From assembly GCA_015039315.1 (NCBI GenBank), contig WIDE01000022.1, positions 169,965 to 199,050 of the forward strand: a stretch of 29,086 nt of DNA. Reading direction: 5' to 3'. Shown one piece after another: positions 1-11,410 of this stretch (the first letter of the stretch is position 1; each line of letters begins with the position of its first letter). The notes under the pieces are model-generated. The model saw only the letters and a list, made by a program, of their open reading frames with translations, did no database searches and was not told the origin of the DNA. The translations under genes and the position numbers were made by a program. Origin of the DNA: Clavulina sp. PMI_390 (lineage: Eukaryota; Basidiomycota; Agaricomycetes; Cantharellales; Hydnaceae).

Positions 1-2
1 AT

Positions 3-1457
3 TTACCACCAACCATCGTCACTATCCTCGTCATCACTGAAGACAATATGTTCGTCTTCACGGTCCCACAAGGCTGGGTCGGCCGGCCCGCCTTGCGCCC
101 CTGCGGATAGATACAGAAGATCCTCTCGTTCCATAAGATCGAGGATTGGATGCTCCTCCTTTTGACGCGTCCATCGATCTTTGGATACCATGGTGAAGAT
201 CCAGCAAATAAAATCAGGCTTCCCAAGCGTACCCAACTCCACTATGACGCGAGGAGGAGGAGAACGGCCTTCAAGTTTTGCCATTCTGCTTGAGAGATCG
301 AGCTCAAATGCTCGTGGTATATCCGATCCCTCCCAGAGGGAGCGCGAATAAAGAACTGTTCGTAGCACACACGTGTGTATGGATGGGTGCATCCGGAATG
401 CGCGACACAACCCTCGAAGAGGGTATTTGTCGTTATAGAGTGGGCCCCATCCCTCCTGTCCGTGACTGACATCCACCATAATTTTTAGGTTAGGGCAAGG
501 TCCGCTACGCCATATATCGGTCATCATCGAGGTGAGGGTGTAATAAGATTCTGTTTGTAAGATTTGTACGGGGCTCCTTGTGTCTCTCAAGCGATCGCCA
601 ACCGCTATGTTCCCACCATTTGAGTCTCCGTCGATGAGCACAAGAGTGTGTGTGGGCGATACAGAAGAGAGGAAGGTTTTCGCCAGGTGCACGGTGGTTC
701 GAAGATTCCTCACAGGTGGGCGACCCAGAGTAATAGAAACGGGCGATGGAGAATTCTGATCTCCAGGAGGGCTTCTGGAGGACTTAGAACGATCCGTGAA
801 CCGAGTCCTCGCTCCAGATGTAAGAGCACCAGTGCTCGTGTGATCCGATGGGGAACTTCCTAACCATCCTTCCAGGATATCAAGGACGGGCTCCTCCACA
901 GGGCGCATCGTTCGGAAGAGCTGTTCCTTCCCTGGACCATCGATTGGGGCAGAGCCGTCAGCGAAGGGGGGAGGGAATCGTGCGAGGGAGGAACGAGACG
1001 CTGGGATAACAGTCAAGTACTTGACATTATCGAGTAAGTTGAAGATGTTTCCTATCATGGTAGGGGTAATAGAAATTCGCATGGCTGGTTGCTTCCCTTG
1101 GTGCACAGAGGTTAGCATGGACGCTGTGGTCATAGGCGGTGATTCGTGGCCGGCTTCCGAAAATAATATTATACGCAAGTCAGAAATACACCGAGCGCGG
1201 TGGGGGTTATCGGTGATGGTAGAAAGATGTTCATTGAGGTCAAACCCGTGAATATGGTAAAGGTGAAGGGTAAATCGGGCCCAAATGAAGGGAAGGGCAA
1301 GATGATTGAGCTGACGGTTTATAAGTGAACAGTTTTTGATGTCCGAGCGATCTAGGAGAAAGGACAGGATTATCGCCCAGATTTCGGGAAGGAACTGTCG
1401 ACTGAATGACGAGAGATGGGTGATATCACTAATCTGTGGTTCGGTATTATCAAGCAT
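3..1457 (-). CDS. F-box domain protein, single exon
   Basis: This is an uninterrupted 484-residue reading frame with ATG at 1455-1457 and TAA at 3-5, so the gene is just complete at the window edge. Residues about 22-64 match the N-terminal F-box of many agaricomycete proteins: they begin FLPEIWAIILSFL and continue with the conserved SLINRQLNHLALPFIWARFTL. F-box proteins normally bind Skp1 and bring substrates to an SCF ubiquitin ligase; that role is inferred from the family. The rest has no motif I recognise. Residues about 205-245 are Ser/Pro/Arg-rich and probably disordered. The C-terminus is acidic (EDEHIVFSDDEDSDDGWW). It is not closely related to the F-box genes further along the window: the F-box sequence and gene structure differ, and there are no introns. 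Confidence is high that it is a gene and moderate for the exact function. Confidence 0.85.
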   Translation of the reverse strand: MLDNTEPQISDITHLSSFSRQFLPEIWAIILSFLLDRSDIKNCSLINRQLNHLALPFIWARFTLHLYHIHGFDLNEHLSTITDNPHRARCISDLRIILFSEAGHESPPMTTASMLTSVHQGKQPAMRISITPTMIGNIFNLLDNVKYLTVIPASRSSLARFPPPFADGSAPIDGPGKEQLFRTMRPVEEPVLDILEGWLGSSPSDHTSTGALTSGARTRFTDRSKSSRSPPGDQNSPSPVSITLGRPPVRNLRTTVHLAKTFLSSVSPTHTLVLIDGDSNGGNIAVGDRLRDTRSPVQILQTESYYTLTSMMTDIWRSGPCPNLKIMVDVSHGQEGWGPLYNDKYPLRGLCRAFRMHPSIHTCVLRTVLYSRSLWEGSDIPRAFELDLSSRMAKLEGRSPPPRVIVELGTLGKPDFICWIFTMVSKDRWTRQKEEHPILDLMEREDLLYLSAGAQGGPADPALWDREDEHIVFSDDEDSDDGWW

Positions 1458-1863
1458 GGTTGACGAGGCTGCTTGTTGGATTATAGTTCCGCGATTATAA
1501 GTGGACCTGAGCAGTCTCAGGCGAGCAAACTATAGAGTGTTACTGAATGGTGCAGCGTAGTACGAGTTCTCAACTCAGGCGATTTACTTGGAGTTTGTTG
1601 TTGGCACTTGTTGTTTGATAACGCTTCATGACAAAGACATAGAAAATGGGTTTTTGATCAAATGGCACTATTTTAGGCACGGCCGAGTGACGCCAAGTAA
1701 GACTTGAGATGAACGAAATTGCATAGTGAACTGAACTAGCGGCTCCTATACACACGTTTGATCACCCATACAAGTGTTACAACGAATAACATGAGCGAAA
1801 ATGCATTTGGTGAAACCAAAAAGAAATCGACGAATCAATATGAGGTAAAAACGGACAGGGTCC
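1458..1863. other. Intergenic spacer: F-box gene promoter and Hrd1 3' flank
   Basis: This 406-bp stretch separates the start of the F-box gene from the stop of the Hrd1 gene; both are on the minus strand. It must hold the promoter of the former and the 3' end of the latter. Short reading frames here (for example 1570-1755 on the minus strand) look random. I see no convincing RNA gene or repeat. Confidence 0.6.
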
Positions 1864-4800
1864 CTAAGACTCCTCAAAGCTAGTCCTCGACCCAGAGCTC
1901 TCATCCAATGGCTCCGGCTCCTCCTGCACATCAAACACAGCCCTGGCCTTGCCCTTGCGTCTCTCATCTCTCATCTTGCTATCATGTGCCGCCTGCACAC
2001 GGACCCACTCCTCCTGCTCCCTCTCAGCTGCAGACATGAGTGGCGTAGACGAGGAAGAGGAAGGCATCAGACTCCTCACGCGCTGCAGCTCCTCTGCGGC
2101 GCGCCACAAGCTCTGCTGCACATCTTCCAAGACTCGCAAACGTTCGTCAATCGCTTCGCGGGTCCAGGCATCAATACGTCTTAGCTGCGTATCATCGGTG
2201 AGAGCCGCAGGGACATGTAAAGGTGCAGTGGGGGAGTCGGTGAAATAAGCTGATGGCGCGCGAGAGAGCTGTGGCATCGTCTGCGACTGTGATCGTTCCC
2301 TTGCTGAAGCAGCAGAGAGACCAAGTGCAGGAGGAGCAGGATTGCCAGCCCCAGAGGGGAGGAGAGAAGCCAGCGAGCTCACGCTCCCCACTCGCGACCG
2401 CATGCCCAGCGGTGTCCCAGCTGGCGTCCGCGCCTGGCCACCCCCATTAGCGCTCCATGGGAAGCCCCCGGTGGCATTTGCTTGAGCAAAGGCGCTAAGG
2501 GAGCTTGTGGAATACGTCCGCCCGCGACCAGGCGAAATGAGACCACCACCTGGGGTGGCTGTCCCGCTTATCGAGCCATCGAACGACATAAGGCCATCCA
2601 AATTAATGAACGGCCTGTTAGCGACGGAGGAAGGATCGAAGAGTGGAATGAGGGTAGGAAGGGAAATGGATTTGTTTGATGAAGTCGAGGCCACAGGGGC
2701 GGGAGTGAATGTAGATGTGGAGGTGGATGCTTCAGGGGCGGGGGTGTAGGTAGAAGAGGTTGAGGCCTCGGCGATAGTTGCAGCTGCGACAGGTGCTGGT
2801 AGAGGAGCCTCCATCTTCGGCGCCGAAGGGGATTCGGCAGCTGGCGACTTCGAACTAGATCCGCTGCCACCAAACCGCCTCAAGGCAGCGGCAGCGGCTG
2901 CTTCCCTTGGAGAAAGGGCCTCCTCGGGGAAGTCATTGTCAGAAGCTGGCGTAGGTTCCGACGAGGTAGCGGCTGGAGCTGCTGAAGATGTGGCAGCCGC
3001 GTCTTGAGGTCGCGTAGGCGTTGTGCTTCCAGTGGAAGACGCTTCGTCGTTCGAACCTGTTGGCGACACAGTACCACTCACCACACGCGGTGTAGCAAGA
3101 CCTTCCTCAGTGCTCGCCGGTCCCGCGCTCGCTCCTTGCGTAGCGCCGTTGGCAGATGAGGAACTTGCACCTGGTGTGCTCGTGGTGGGAGTGGGCGTTG
3201 GCGCGTCAGTAGTAGGAACGGCCCACGAATGCCATTCTCCACCAACACTGAAGCCCTGGAACGCTCTCGGTGCCGTAGCGGCTGACCGATTACGCTGAGC
3301 TTCATTAGACGGGCCCGCTTGCGCACGCCCAGTTCGCGCCCCAGCGGGGTTCCCGTTTACGTTCGCTGCACGGTTCTGTGCTTGATTCTGGTTTTGAGCG
3401 GGTCCCGGAGTAGGTGCGGGTTGAGCAGGTAGCTGAGGAATAGCGCCTGGTGCGGGAGGTGGGGGATTTGCGGCACCTTGCCTGTTCTGATTCTGGTTGC
3501 CACCGGCACCATTGGCACCAGGAGCAGCGGCGTTTGCTGGAGTATCAGCTTCCTCGAGGACACTGCGACGACACGTTGGGCAGCTCTGTTGTCGCTCCAG
3601 CCAGCTCCTGAGACACTGGAAGTGGAACACGTGGCCACACGCCAATTTCTTCGGTGGATCCCTAATTGCACCCATTGTCTGACCAGGCTGAGGCAGGCCT
3701 GCGCGATCAAGTCGGATTCCACCGTTCTGGAGCCGTTCATGTTGCTCCGCAGCGGCCGCTTGAGCGATCGATCGTGCAGGGGTGAGCGACATTTCCTCAC
3801 GGCAAATGATACATGTCCGGTCCGACATTGCCGTTAGCTCAGCTTCTGTTGCATCGGGATATTTCGTTTCCATGTCCTTGGTGGCTGCACGGTACCGCAA
3901 AAGATCACGGAATCGAGTGTAGAACGAGACACCAGTCATATAGACGTCGCGAATGATGTTCAGGGGAAGACCGAAGAAAGTCATCACAACTGTGAAGAAT
4001 GCAAGATATGTCGAGAGCTTGAGGAAATCTAGGGGAAAATGATGAAAATCAGCACACGCAAGCTCATATGCCCACGTTTCGTCATGATGCACTCCAGTAC
4101 GTACCAGTGAGTAACTCGATGTAGAACATATACATGCTCTTATTCTCCCAGACAGGAGCATCCTCTCCACCGTTCCTCTGTGCCCTCCTCAGGTCGTACG
4201 CCATGATACCATACTTCATCATGGAGTTGAGGAGGGTAGCCAACAGGATGGCGTACTCGCTCACGAACAAGACAACCCCGCTCACACCATAGTTGAATAT
4301 GGACTCGAGAGCAAAATCAAGCATAAGGAGGTCAACAGCCCAGAGAATGGCGAACAGAACATTGGTGCGAATGTGGAAGACCCAATTAGGACCTGGATAG
4401 GGTTGCTGGTCCATCTGGATACCCGGAATTGCAGGAGCCCGTGGAGGTCATCGAGTCCGAGAATAGTGGAGGGTTTCAAATCGTTGCCACGAAGGTTGGA
4501 AGAAGCCCAGAATATCGGCAGATCGAGCGTGGAAGCGTAGAAGAAGAAGACAGAACGCGGGGTAGCACAAGGATTTTCGGATATGACGACGTGGCGTAAC
4601 ATTAGTAACACCCCCTACGGCAGCGGACACAGCAAAATGGGTGACATACCCAGTCAATCCTATCTCCAATAAGCCAGTGGAAGCACTTGAGGAATAGCAA
4701 AGCACCGAACATCATCATGAAGGGCGCATTGAACTCGTCGCGGAAGATGGTGAACGCGAGAAGGCTCTCCGTAAGGAAGAACCAGGTGCGATCGTACAGA

Positions 4801-5191
4801 CGCTATACATAGCAACCGGCCATGTTAGAATTCAGCACGAGTAGTAAGGAACGCGAAACGAACCTCAATCTCTTGGTTTGTAAGTCTCCCAAAGAATATC
4901 TGCTGAACGAGGCGTCCAAAGAGAAGGGCTAGGAATCCACCATAGTTCGCGAGCACCTAAGCAACAGATATGATTAGGGCGACAGTGGCAACATGCATGA
5001 GAGGATTGGCTTACCATCACACTGGCACTGCTACGCGACAGATGGACTGTTGCAGAGTAAAAGTTGCTGTGCTTATGGAACGCACTTGCAACGACTGCCG
5101 AGACCAGCACGGTAGAGAATACTCCATAGAGTTGGAGCCTATGGCCCTGCAGCTGCATCGCCTGCATTGTGAGCTGGCTTGGATGCCTCAA
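1864..5191 (-). CDS. HRD1: Hrd1/synoviolin-type ER membrane RING E3 ubiquitin ligase
   Basis: Minus-strand exons are 5191-5015, 4956-4864, 4802-4650, 4414-4105 and 4028-1864; all introns are GT-AG and the joined frame gives about 965 residues. The first four exons and the start of the fifth encode several hydrophobic segments with Hrd1 hallmarks: TVHLSRSSASVM, TIFRDEF, FLKCFHWLIGDR and LPLNIIRDVYM. A RING-H2 domain follows at residues about 317-397 (CIIC, CGHVFH, then CPTC). The metal ligands are C317, C320, C375, H377, H380, C383, C394 and C397. The long tail is Pro/Ala/Ser/Thr-rich and probably disordered, ending in a charged helical stretch. The family sits in the ER membrane and ubiquitinates misfolded proteins in ER-associated degradation. 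The intron 4415-4649 (235 nt) is long for this window. The start is uncertain: in-frame ATGs at 5167 and 5158 are equally plausible, and the later one starts closer to the usual Hrd1 N-terminus. Confidence 0.93.
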
Positions 5192-5272
5192 ACTTCGTCA
5201 CTACCGTCGAAACGCTTGCGTTGGGGCCGTGACGAAGGCGGCACGAGATGGTTGGAAAGATGAACGTGGATG

Positions 5273-5278
5273 TGACGT
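5273..5278. promoter_or_regulatory. TGACGT core, possible bZIP (UPRE/CRE-like) site upstream of Hrd1
   Basis: The hexamer TGACGT, followed by TG, lies 82-115 bp upstream of the candidate Hrd1 start codons. TGACGT is the core of CRE and of unfolded-protein-response elements bound by Hac1/XBP1-type bZIP factors, and HRD1 genes are UPR targets in yeast and animals. A single hexamer can easily occur by chance, so this is only a candidate. Confidence 0.25.
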
Positions 5279-5463
5279 TGTGTGGTCGTGTTGATGGCCC
5301 TCGAAATTAATCACATGCAAAATACGAACAAGTGGCATGAACGCCGACTCTCGTTTTGCCCCTCGCCGGGCTTTCCTTTCGCCTCCTCTGCTCTAGATCC
5401 ATCTCCCCAGTTAGATTACAAGGAAATGGAGGTCGGAACAGAGATTGTAAGATGAATCAAATC

Positions 5464-5486
5464 TGATAAGATTATGATCCTTATCA
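5464..5486. promoter_or_regulatory. Inverted pair of GATA-factor-like sites
   Basis: TGATAAG at 5464-5470 and its exact reverse complement CTTATCA at 5480-5486 are separated by nine bases. Each arm matches the WGATAR consensus of fungal GATA factors. A further GATA core occurs near 5555. The pair sits about 270-330 bp upstream of the Hrd1 start. Function is inferred only. Confidence 0.3.
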
Positions 5487-6208
5487 TAAGTCCCGAAGCC
5501 ACCTCTCTATCTATCGGACCTGGAGGCTGGGGCGCGCGCATTGCAATAATAGAGCAGATTATCTTTCCTTGAAATCACATATCTGCTATCGCGCTACCCC
5601 TTGAGCGGTTCGACCTGGTCTTGACATACAAGTGATTCGCGAGCGGTCTGCTTCCGAAATTTGCTCGAGCTCGGGAGCGGTTCGTAGCATCTGATTCCTG
5701 ACTGTCATGTGCATAAGATGTCCCAAACGTTGGGGAATAGATTCATCGTCTTCCCTGTCTTCGGAAGGAGCAGTTAGCATTTGACTCCTGAGCTGCCGTG
5801 GCTTCAGCCTGAATCGGCGAGGAACAAGGGCAGAGGATCCTCTGCGGGGATCTATTCAGTCCGCCCCGCAGCGGCACTGGGGACCTGCAAACTGTATATT
5901 CTGCCATGTCTGCTGACCCGATCTGATGATGCTGTCAATCAACCAGTGCCGCACCCCGCATCCACTATAGGCGATGACACGAGGATCACGAGCACATACG
6001 TCTCGGTTGCCTCGTTGGTGATGTATGCTCGATTGCACGTGAAATGCGTTCAGTACAAAAGGCAATGTCCTCTGACTCAGGATTAGGTCGGTAAGGATTG
6101 TTGGCTCAACAAGTAAGCTTTATCTAGGGACACTCCCGATATACCAGGGGAATTGGTTTAGATCTCACGTCCAGACACGCAGGAGAACAATGCATCAATC
6201 TGATTATA

Positions 6209-6311
6209 ATTAGACTCAATCCAAGCTGGATCTTGGCGCAAGACAAAACGGGATGATATGCTGGAGTTTCTCCGATATTAGCCAGTAAAGTAGAAATCAA
6301 TCATCATCATG
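6209..6311. repeat. 3'-flank repeat of F-box gene A (copy 1)
   Basis: This 103-bp block matches 13700-13802 without indels and with five mismatches by my count. It begins ATTAGACTCAATCC and runs to the 3' end of gene A. The second copy sits in the same place at the end of gene D. The similarity continues into the last codons of both genes. Confidence 0.9.
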
Positions 6312-8324
6312 TTACACAGAACTCGTACAAATCTAGGCAAATGGTATCTCCATCGCTTGTAAATAGAACCACACGCCCCGTTTCCTCGTTCCACAGGAAG
6401 TTGAAATGGTCATCCGCCACACCACAATCGGGGCGTTTTAGTATAGCTTGGCCCTTCTCATTATTCTGACCTTGGATCAGGATGGGCTTTTGCTCGATCT
6501 CAACGGGCCCCGCTACTCCTTTTTCAAAGACTGGGTGCGCTATTATAAGAGGCGCATCCGATTTTCCAGGAGGGTTCGCGCCCATCAAGACCCTGGTAGG
6601 ACCCGGATAAAAACGCCCAATGGCGCCCAAATCATCCATAAGAACGCTATTAAGATATCGCAAGAAGCGACGGACGCGGACACGGCTCTGTGTAGCAGAG
6701 AAGTCACGGGTAAATGCAACACGAGGGAATCTTGTCGTGAAAGGCGATAACAGCGGTGGTTTGGTCTCCGTCCACCAGAGCTGTAAACTTTCGGCTCCTG
6801 GTGAACTCTCCTTGAGAGACCCTTCCATTACGTGTATAGACCGGTATGAGACGCCGACAAGACCGACTTGTGCTTTGGGCATGAAATATGCGGTAGGGAG
6901 TAGAATCTCGTAGACATTACTCGGTGGGGGGCGATGCTCGGGCACGAGGTCTTGGGGAACAAGAACAAGCTCGAGATCAGCATCAGGGATAGAGTCATTA
7001 GAAGGCGGGAGCGTGTAGAATTCCAGTTGATTGGAGGAATGCAGTACAATGAAAAATTTGTCTCCAACCACAGTCATCAGTGTGGCTCGAGTGTCGCCTT
7101 TGGGGAGTCGATATGTCAATCGACTATCTGGATCAAACACTTGATAAGACCAGCACTCGCTGCTGGAATGGCCAGTAGACTTGATGATTAAAAATCTCCC
7201 CGAGAACACCAATCGCTGCACTGCTCGATCAACTGGTAGAGTGATATCAGCAAAGAACTGGATTGCCTTCGGGACTGGGGCACTCGGAGAGCTATGAAAA
7301 TGATCAAGTGGAACGAAATATAGTAGAACTTCATTTCCTCGCCTGCGGGAAGAATGACAAAACTCCTGGTCAGTGAGGCGGCGGTTGATCAAAATATACT
7401 AGCGTACCGGAATGTGGAAGTAAACAAAAACCCCTCCTGCCCATCCAAGCAAAAACTTTGGCCGGTAAGAGATCTTCTGATTCTTTGATCTTCTAATATT
7501 GTATCTTGGAAATCAATAGATATTGGTAGGACGATTCCGAGCTCTAGGTGAAAAAGCTTCACTCCAGAGGTGATTCCGAGTATGATTAGATCTCCATCTT
7601 GGGAGATCATTGAGGTGAGAAATTCCCTGGTCGGGTGGTTGCTAAGGATCGTGCCAACAGGTTTCAGGGCCGGTTGTGGGAGTGACAGCTCTCGACGGGT
7701 CCTCATGGTATTCCAGTACTGTCGTTGGTATGGATTCCATTGAGGGGATCCCCAGGCAGGGGAGAATTCCCGAGGGCTTTGGATACGAAAACCGAGTGGT
7801 TGTGGCCGGCCACAATGAGCCGTTGGAAATGCCTTGGATGAAGCAACGGTATTGTCCTCTGTTGGATTATTCATGACAGGTATATGGTCTGTATTAGGGC
7901 TTGATAGTGTTCGATGATATGTTCTAGACATGGTAAGATCACGCCGCCATGCACGCTCCCATATCATTGTGGTCGAATCTACCAATGCACGAAGGGTTCG
8001 GCAAGTCTATAGCCCCTTCACCAATCAGTAATATCCCAGAACACCACAAGGTAACTTCGCTGAGTTGCTCACATGGCTGACAGAGACAAGATCGCGGGGG
8101 AGTAACGAATGAGAAAGTATTTCGATAATAGCATCGCTAGGTAAGTGCACTATCGATGGATAGACAGGCAAAGGAGGCAAGGGAGAGGACCCTCCTCTAT
8201 CGAGTGGTGGTAACGGTGGAGGACTACCGATTTGTAAGCTTTGAGGATGGGCGTTCGAAGAATCAAGCCCTAATCGAGTGGGGCAAACGCGTTTGACGAG
8301 ACCCGAAATCTTCGATAGAGGCAT
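6307..8324 (-). CDS. F-box protein A of the tandem array
   Basis: Exons are 8324-8073, 8006-7408 and 7342-6307, giving about 628 residues. The first intron (66 nt) splits the F-box: exon 1 ends LLPRDLVSVSH and exon 2 starts TCRTLRALVDSTTMIWERAW, which restores an F-box at residues about 58-105. The second intron (65 nt) has donor GTACGC and acceptor CGCAG. The start is MPLSKISGLVKR, shared with paralogue B. After a Pro/Ser-rich N-terminus and the F-box, the remaining 500 residues contain repeated beta-strand-like stretches such as DGDLIILGITSGVKLFHLELG and GRFLIIKS, suggesting a propeller-like fold; that is inference. The expected role is substrate receptor of an SCF ligase. It is closest to B in exon 2, but its 3' end and downstream flank match D. 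It ends YEFCVT because the TGA used by D is TGT here. Confidence 0.88.
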
Positions 8325-8729
8325 CTAGGCTATCGGAGAGCTTTGGCGGAAGAGAGGGATAAGATAGTGTGGGAGGTTCTGTTGAAAGCAACACTTGGAT
8401 CGTCTCCAGCGGCGCAGCACAGCCTGGGCTTGGGGGGGCATACTGCACAGGTTTTCTGTGAGGTTTCACGCCATCACACGGCATGCTACTCGTCAAATAG
8501 CTAAAATCCATACAGTGAGTTAACCAGCCCCCTATCCAAGCCTTCACTCCATGGAATGGTAGTGTCGTACCCAGACCCTCTGCTTGGCTCTACTTCGCTC
8601 TATCGGTTTTTTGGACGGGGCGGGCAAAGAAGCCTATAGTTAGGCCCATTACAAACGGAATCTTGGTACAAGACAAATGATATAACGCGCAGTAGTTTCT
8701 AAGCAGGAGTCGACCGCCTATCATCGCGC
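8325..8729. other. Intergenic spacer A-B (promoter of A)
   Basis: This 405-bp spacer lies upstream of gene A and downstream of gene B. The part at about 8510-8600 resembles 13550-13635 upstream of gene C, sharing ACCCAGACCCTCTG and TTGGCTCTA, so A and C have related promoters. The part next to B is only weakly similar to the other 3' flanks. No gene is seen. Confidence 0.6.
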
Positions 8730-10756
8730 TCAAAATTTATACAAATCTAGGCGAAGGTTATCTCCATCGCTCGTGAGAAGAACAACGCGCCCCGTTTCCT
8801 CATTCCACATAAAGTTGAAATGGTGATCTGCCACACCACAATCGGGGCGCTTGAGAATGGGCTGACCCTTCTTCTTCTTCTGACCTTGGATCAGGACGGG
8901 CTTCTGCTCGATCTCGACGGGCCCCGCCACCCCCTTTTCAAAGACTGGATGTGCAATTACAATAGGCGCATCCACCTTTCCAGCAGGCGTAGCGCCAATC
9001 AAGACACTAGTAGGGCCAGCATAAAAATGCCCAATGCTGCAAAAATGATCTATCCGAACACCAGGAAGTCGTCGCAAGAAGCGGGGAATATGGACACGCC
9101 CCTGTGTGGCAGGGAAGTGACGGGGAGACGCGAGATCAGGGAATGTCGTTTTAAAAGGCGATCTGAGCGTTGGTTGGGTCTCCGTCCACCAGAATTGCGA
9201 ACTTTCGACTCCCAGTGAACCCTGGTCGGGAGGCCCTTCCATTATGTGGAGAGATCGATACGAGACGCCAGCAAGACCGGGCCGTGCTTTAGGGCTGAAA
9301 TATGCGGTGGGGAGTAGGGTCTCGTGGACACTGCACTGTAGGGGCCGATGCTTCGGCACGAGGTCTTGGGGAACAAGAATGAGCTCGAGGTCACCATCAG
9401 GGACGGAATCATCAGAGGAGGGGAGTGCATATATTTCTAGTTCATTGGAGGAATATAAGAAGATGAAAAACTTGTCTCCGACCACAGTCATAAGTGTGGC
9501 TCGAGTGTCACCTCTAGGGAGTCGATATGTCAATCGACTATCTGGATCGAACACCCGATATGACCAACCCTGGCTGCTGGAGTGACGAATTGATTTGATG
9601 GTAAGAAACCTCCCCAAGAACACCAGTCGCTGCACTATGCGACCAACTGGTAGGGTGATATCAGCAAAGAACTGGGCCGGCTTTGGGACCGGGGCGCTCG
9701 GGGAGGTATTGAAATGATCAAGAGGAACGAAATATAGTAGAATTTCATTTCGTCGCCTGCGAAAAGAGCGACAAAACTTCTGGTCAGTGAGATGGCGGCT
9801 CATCGGAGTTTACAAGCGTACCGGAATGTGGAAGTGAACAAAAACCCCTCCTGCCCATCCAAGCAAAAACCTTGGCTAATAAGAGGTATCGGAACTCCTT
9901 GTTCTTCTAACACCGCATCTTGGAAATCAATGGATATTGATAGGGCGACACCGAGCTCAAGGTGAAGAAGCTTCACTCCAGAGGCGATTCCAAGTACAAT
10001 CAGATCCCCATCCTGAGCGATTCGTGAGGTGAGAAACTCCCCGGTTGGATGGTTGTTGAGAATCGTGCCGACAGGTTTCAGGGCTGGCTGGGCAAGGGAC
10101 AGCTCTCGACGGATCCTCATGGTATTCCAGTATTGCCTTTGGTATGGATTCCATTGAAGGGATCCACAGGCAGGTGGCGAGAATTCCTGAGGGCTTTGGA
10201 GACGAAAACCAAGCGGTTGTGGCGAGCCACAATGAGCCGTTGGAAATGTTTCGGATGACGCAACGGCATTATCCTCCATCGGATGGTTCACGATAGGCAT
10301 ATGGTCTGTAGGAGGGCTTGATAGTTTTCGGTGATACGGTCTGGACATTGTAAGATCACGCCGCCATGCACGCTCCCATATTATGGTGGTCGAATCTACC
10401 ACTGCACGAAGGGTTCGGCAAGTCTACAAGTGTCTTCATATATCAATAATATTCCAGGATACCATACGATGACTTCACTGAGAGTTGCTCACATGGCTGA
10501 CAGAGACAAGATCACGAGGGAATAACGAATGCGAAAGTAGTTCGATGAGGACATCGTTCGGCAGGTGCACGATCAATGAGTAGACTGGCAAGGGAAGCAA
10601 GGGAGAGATTCGTTCGCTATCAGGTGGTGGCTGGCGACTGTTTTGTGGGCCCTGAGAATGGGCCTCCGAAGAATCAAGCCCTGACGGAGAGGATGGGTTG
10701 AGGGCAACACTCGTGCTGGCGCGTTTTACGAGGCCCGAAAGCTTCGACAAAGGCAT
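8730..10756 (-). CDS. F-box protein B of the tandem array
   Basis: Exons are 10756-10493, 10423-9822 and 9756-8730, giving about 630 residues. Splice positions match gene A exactly: exon 1 ends VSVSH and exon 2 begins TCRTLRALVDSTTIIWERAW, with introns of 69 and 65 nt. The F-box lies at residues about 62-109 (IVHLPNDVLIELLSHSLFPRDLVSVSH). The body carries the same strand-like blocks as A, including DGDLIVLGIASGVKLLHLELG and the C-terminal GRVVLLTSDGD. Exon 2 is very close to that of A (shared FPTAHCG, NPYQRQYWNTMR). The C-terminus is YKF rather than YEF. Its upstream region resembles that of D, not that of A. SCF substrate-receptor function is inferred from the F-box; the substrate is unknown. 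Confidence 0.88.
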
Positions 10757-11410
10757 CTAGGCTATAGGAGATCTATGATGGAGGAGAGGGAGAAGATATT
10801 GTGGGAGATTGTTGAAAGCGATATTTGGACCACCTCTGGCGGTGCAGTTGACAGCTTAGACTCGAGAAAGCATACTGCACAGGTTTACTCTGGAACTTCA
10901 TAATATCACATGACATCCCGATTAGCGGGACTTGAATAGGTGGAATATATGCACCAGATTGCCCGTTTCATCCAAGCCTTCTACTCGTGACATAGTTGCA
11001 AATGGTGGTCGGAAGTGTGTCACGCGGCGCGACAAGTGACTCACGCCCTGCCATCAATAACCCCAGATATCGCCATCACCCACCCCAGCTCACTGAACAT
11101 TATAACCGCGTAAGTCAACAATAGAGATCCACAGAATATTCTGACCGTTAATGAGGCTTTGCGTAGGAGAGAATTGACGAATCGACAAAAATTCTCCCTA
11201 TCACTTCCCCATCACGCGAGTTTCTTGGTTGTTTTAGGCAGCAGTCGCCAGAATGACACATTACGCTGGTGCCACCGGTTCAATAATAATGGGAAATCCT
11301 TGGTGGAGGTAAGAAACACTGCTGGACTATAAGCAAACTATACCTAGCATCCTCCATAACCAGTTCCTTGTTGACCAGTAAAGTAGGAGTCACCCGTACC
11401 ATCAACTCCT
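10757..11410. other. Intergenic spacer B-C (promoter of B)
   Basis: This 654-bp spacer is the longest inside the array. The segment at about 10930-11012 (CTTGAATAGG to GGTGGTCGG) resembles 16009-16100 upstream of gene D. The part near 11376 (CCAGTAAAGTAGGAGTCA) resembles the 3' flanks of A and D. The middle (about 11040-11340) has no match in the window that I could see, and no gene. Confidence 0.55.

Larger units (their letters stand above)
5192..6306. other. Gene-free 1.1-kb spacer with the Hrd1 promoter
   Basis: This stretch lies between the start of Hrd1 and the 3' end of F-box gene A. Reading frames here are short and show no recognisable protein. It contains a TGACGT core near the Hrd1 start, an inverted pair of GATA-type sites, and, from 6209, a block repeated at 13700. 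Nothing else is supported. Confidence 0.6.

Noticed and set aside
3357..3837. Frames of 147 (minus) and 119 (plus) codons inside Hrd1
   Set aside because: Both overlap the RING-encoding exon in other frames; the RING motif and splice logic support only the Hrd1 frame.
4415..4649. Possible extra exon inside the long Hrd1 intron
   Set aside because: Open frames exist here, but joining 4650 directly to 4414 gives an uninterrupted Hrd1 match (GDRIDW then MDQQPYPGP) with no missing conserved residues.
5586..6086. Short frames on both strands in the Hrd1-array spacer
   Set aside because: They are 64-101 codons long, have no homology I can see, no splice partners and no repeat elsewhere in the window.
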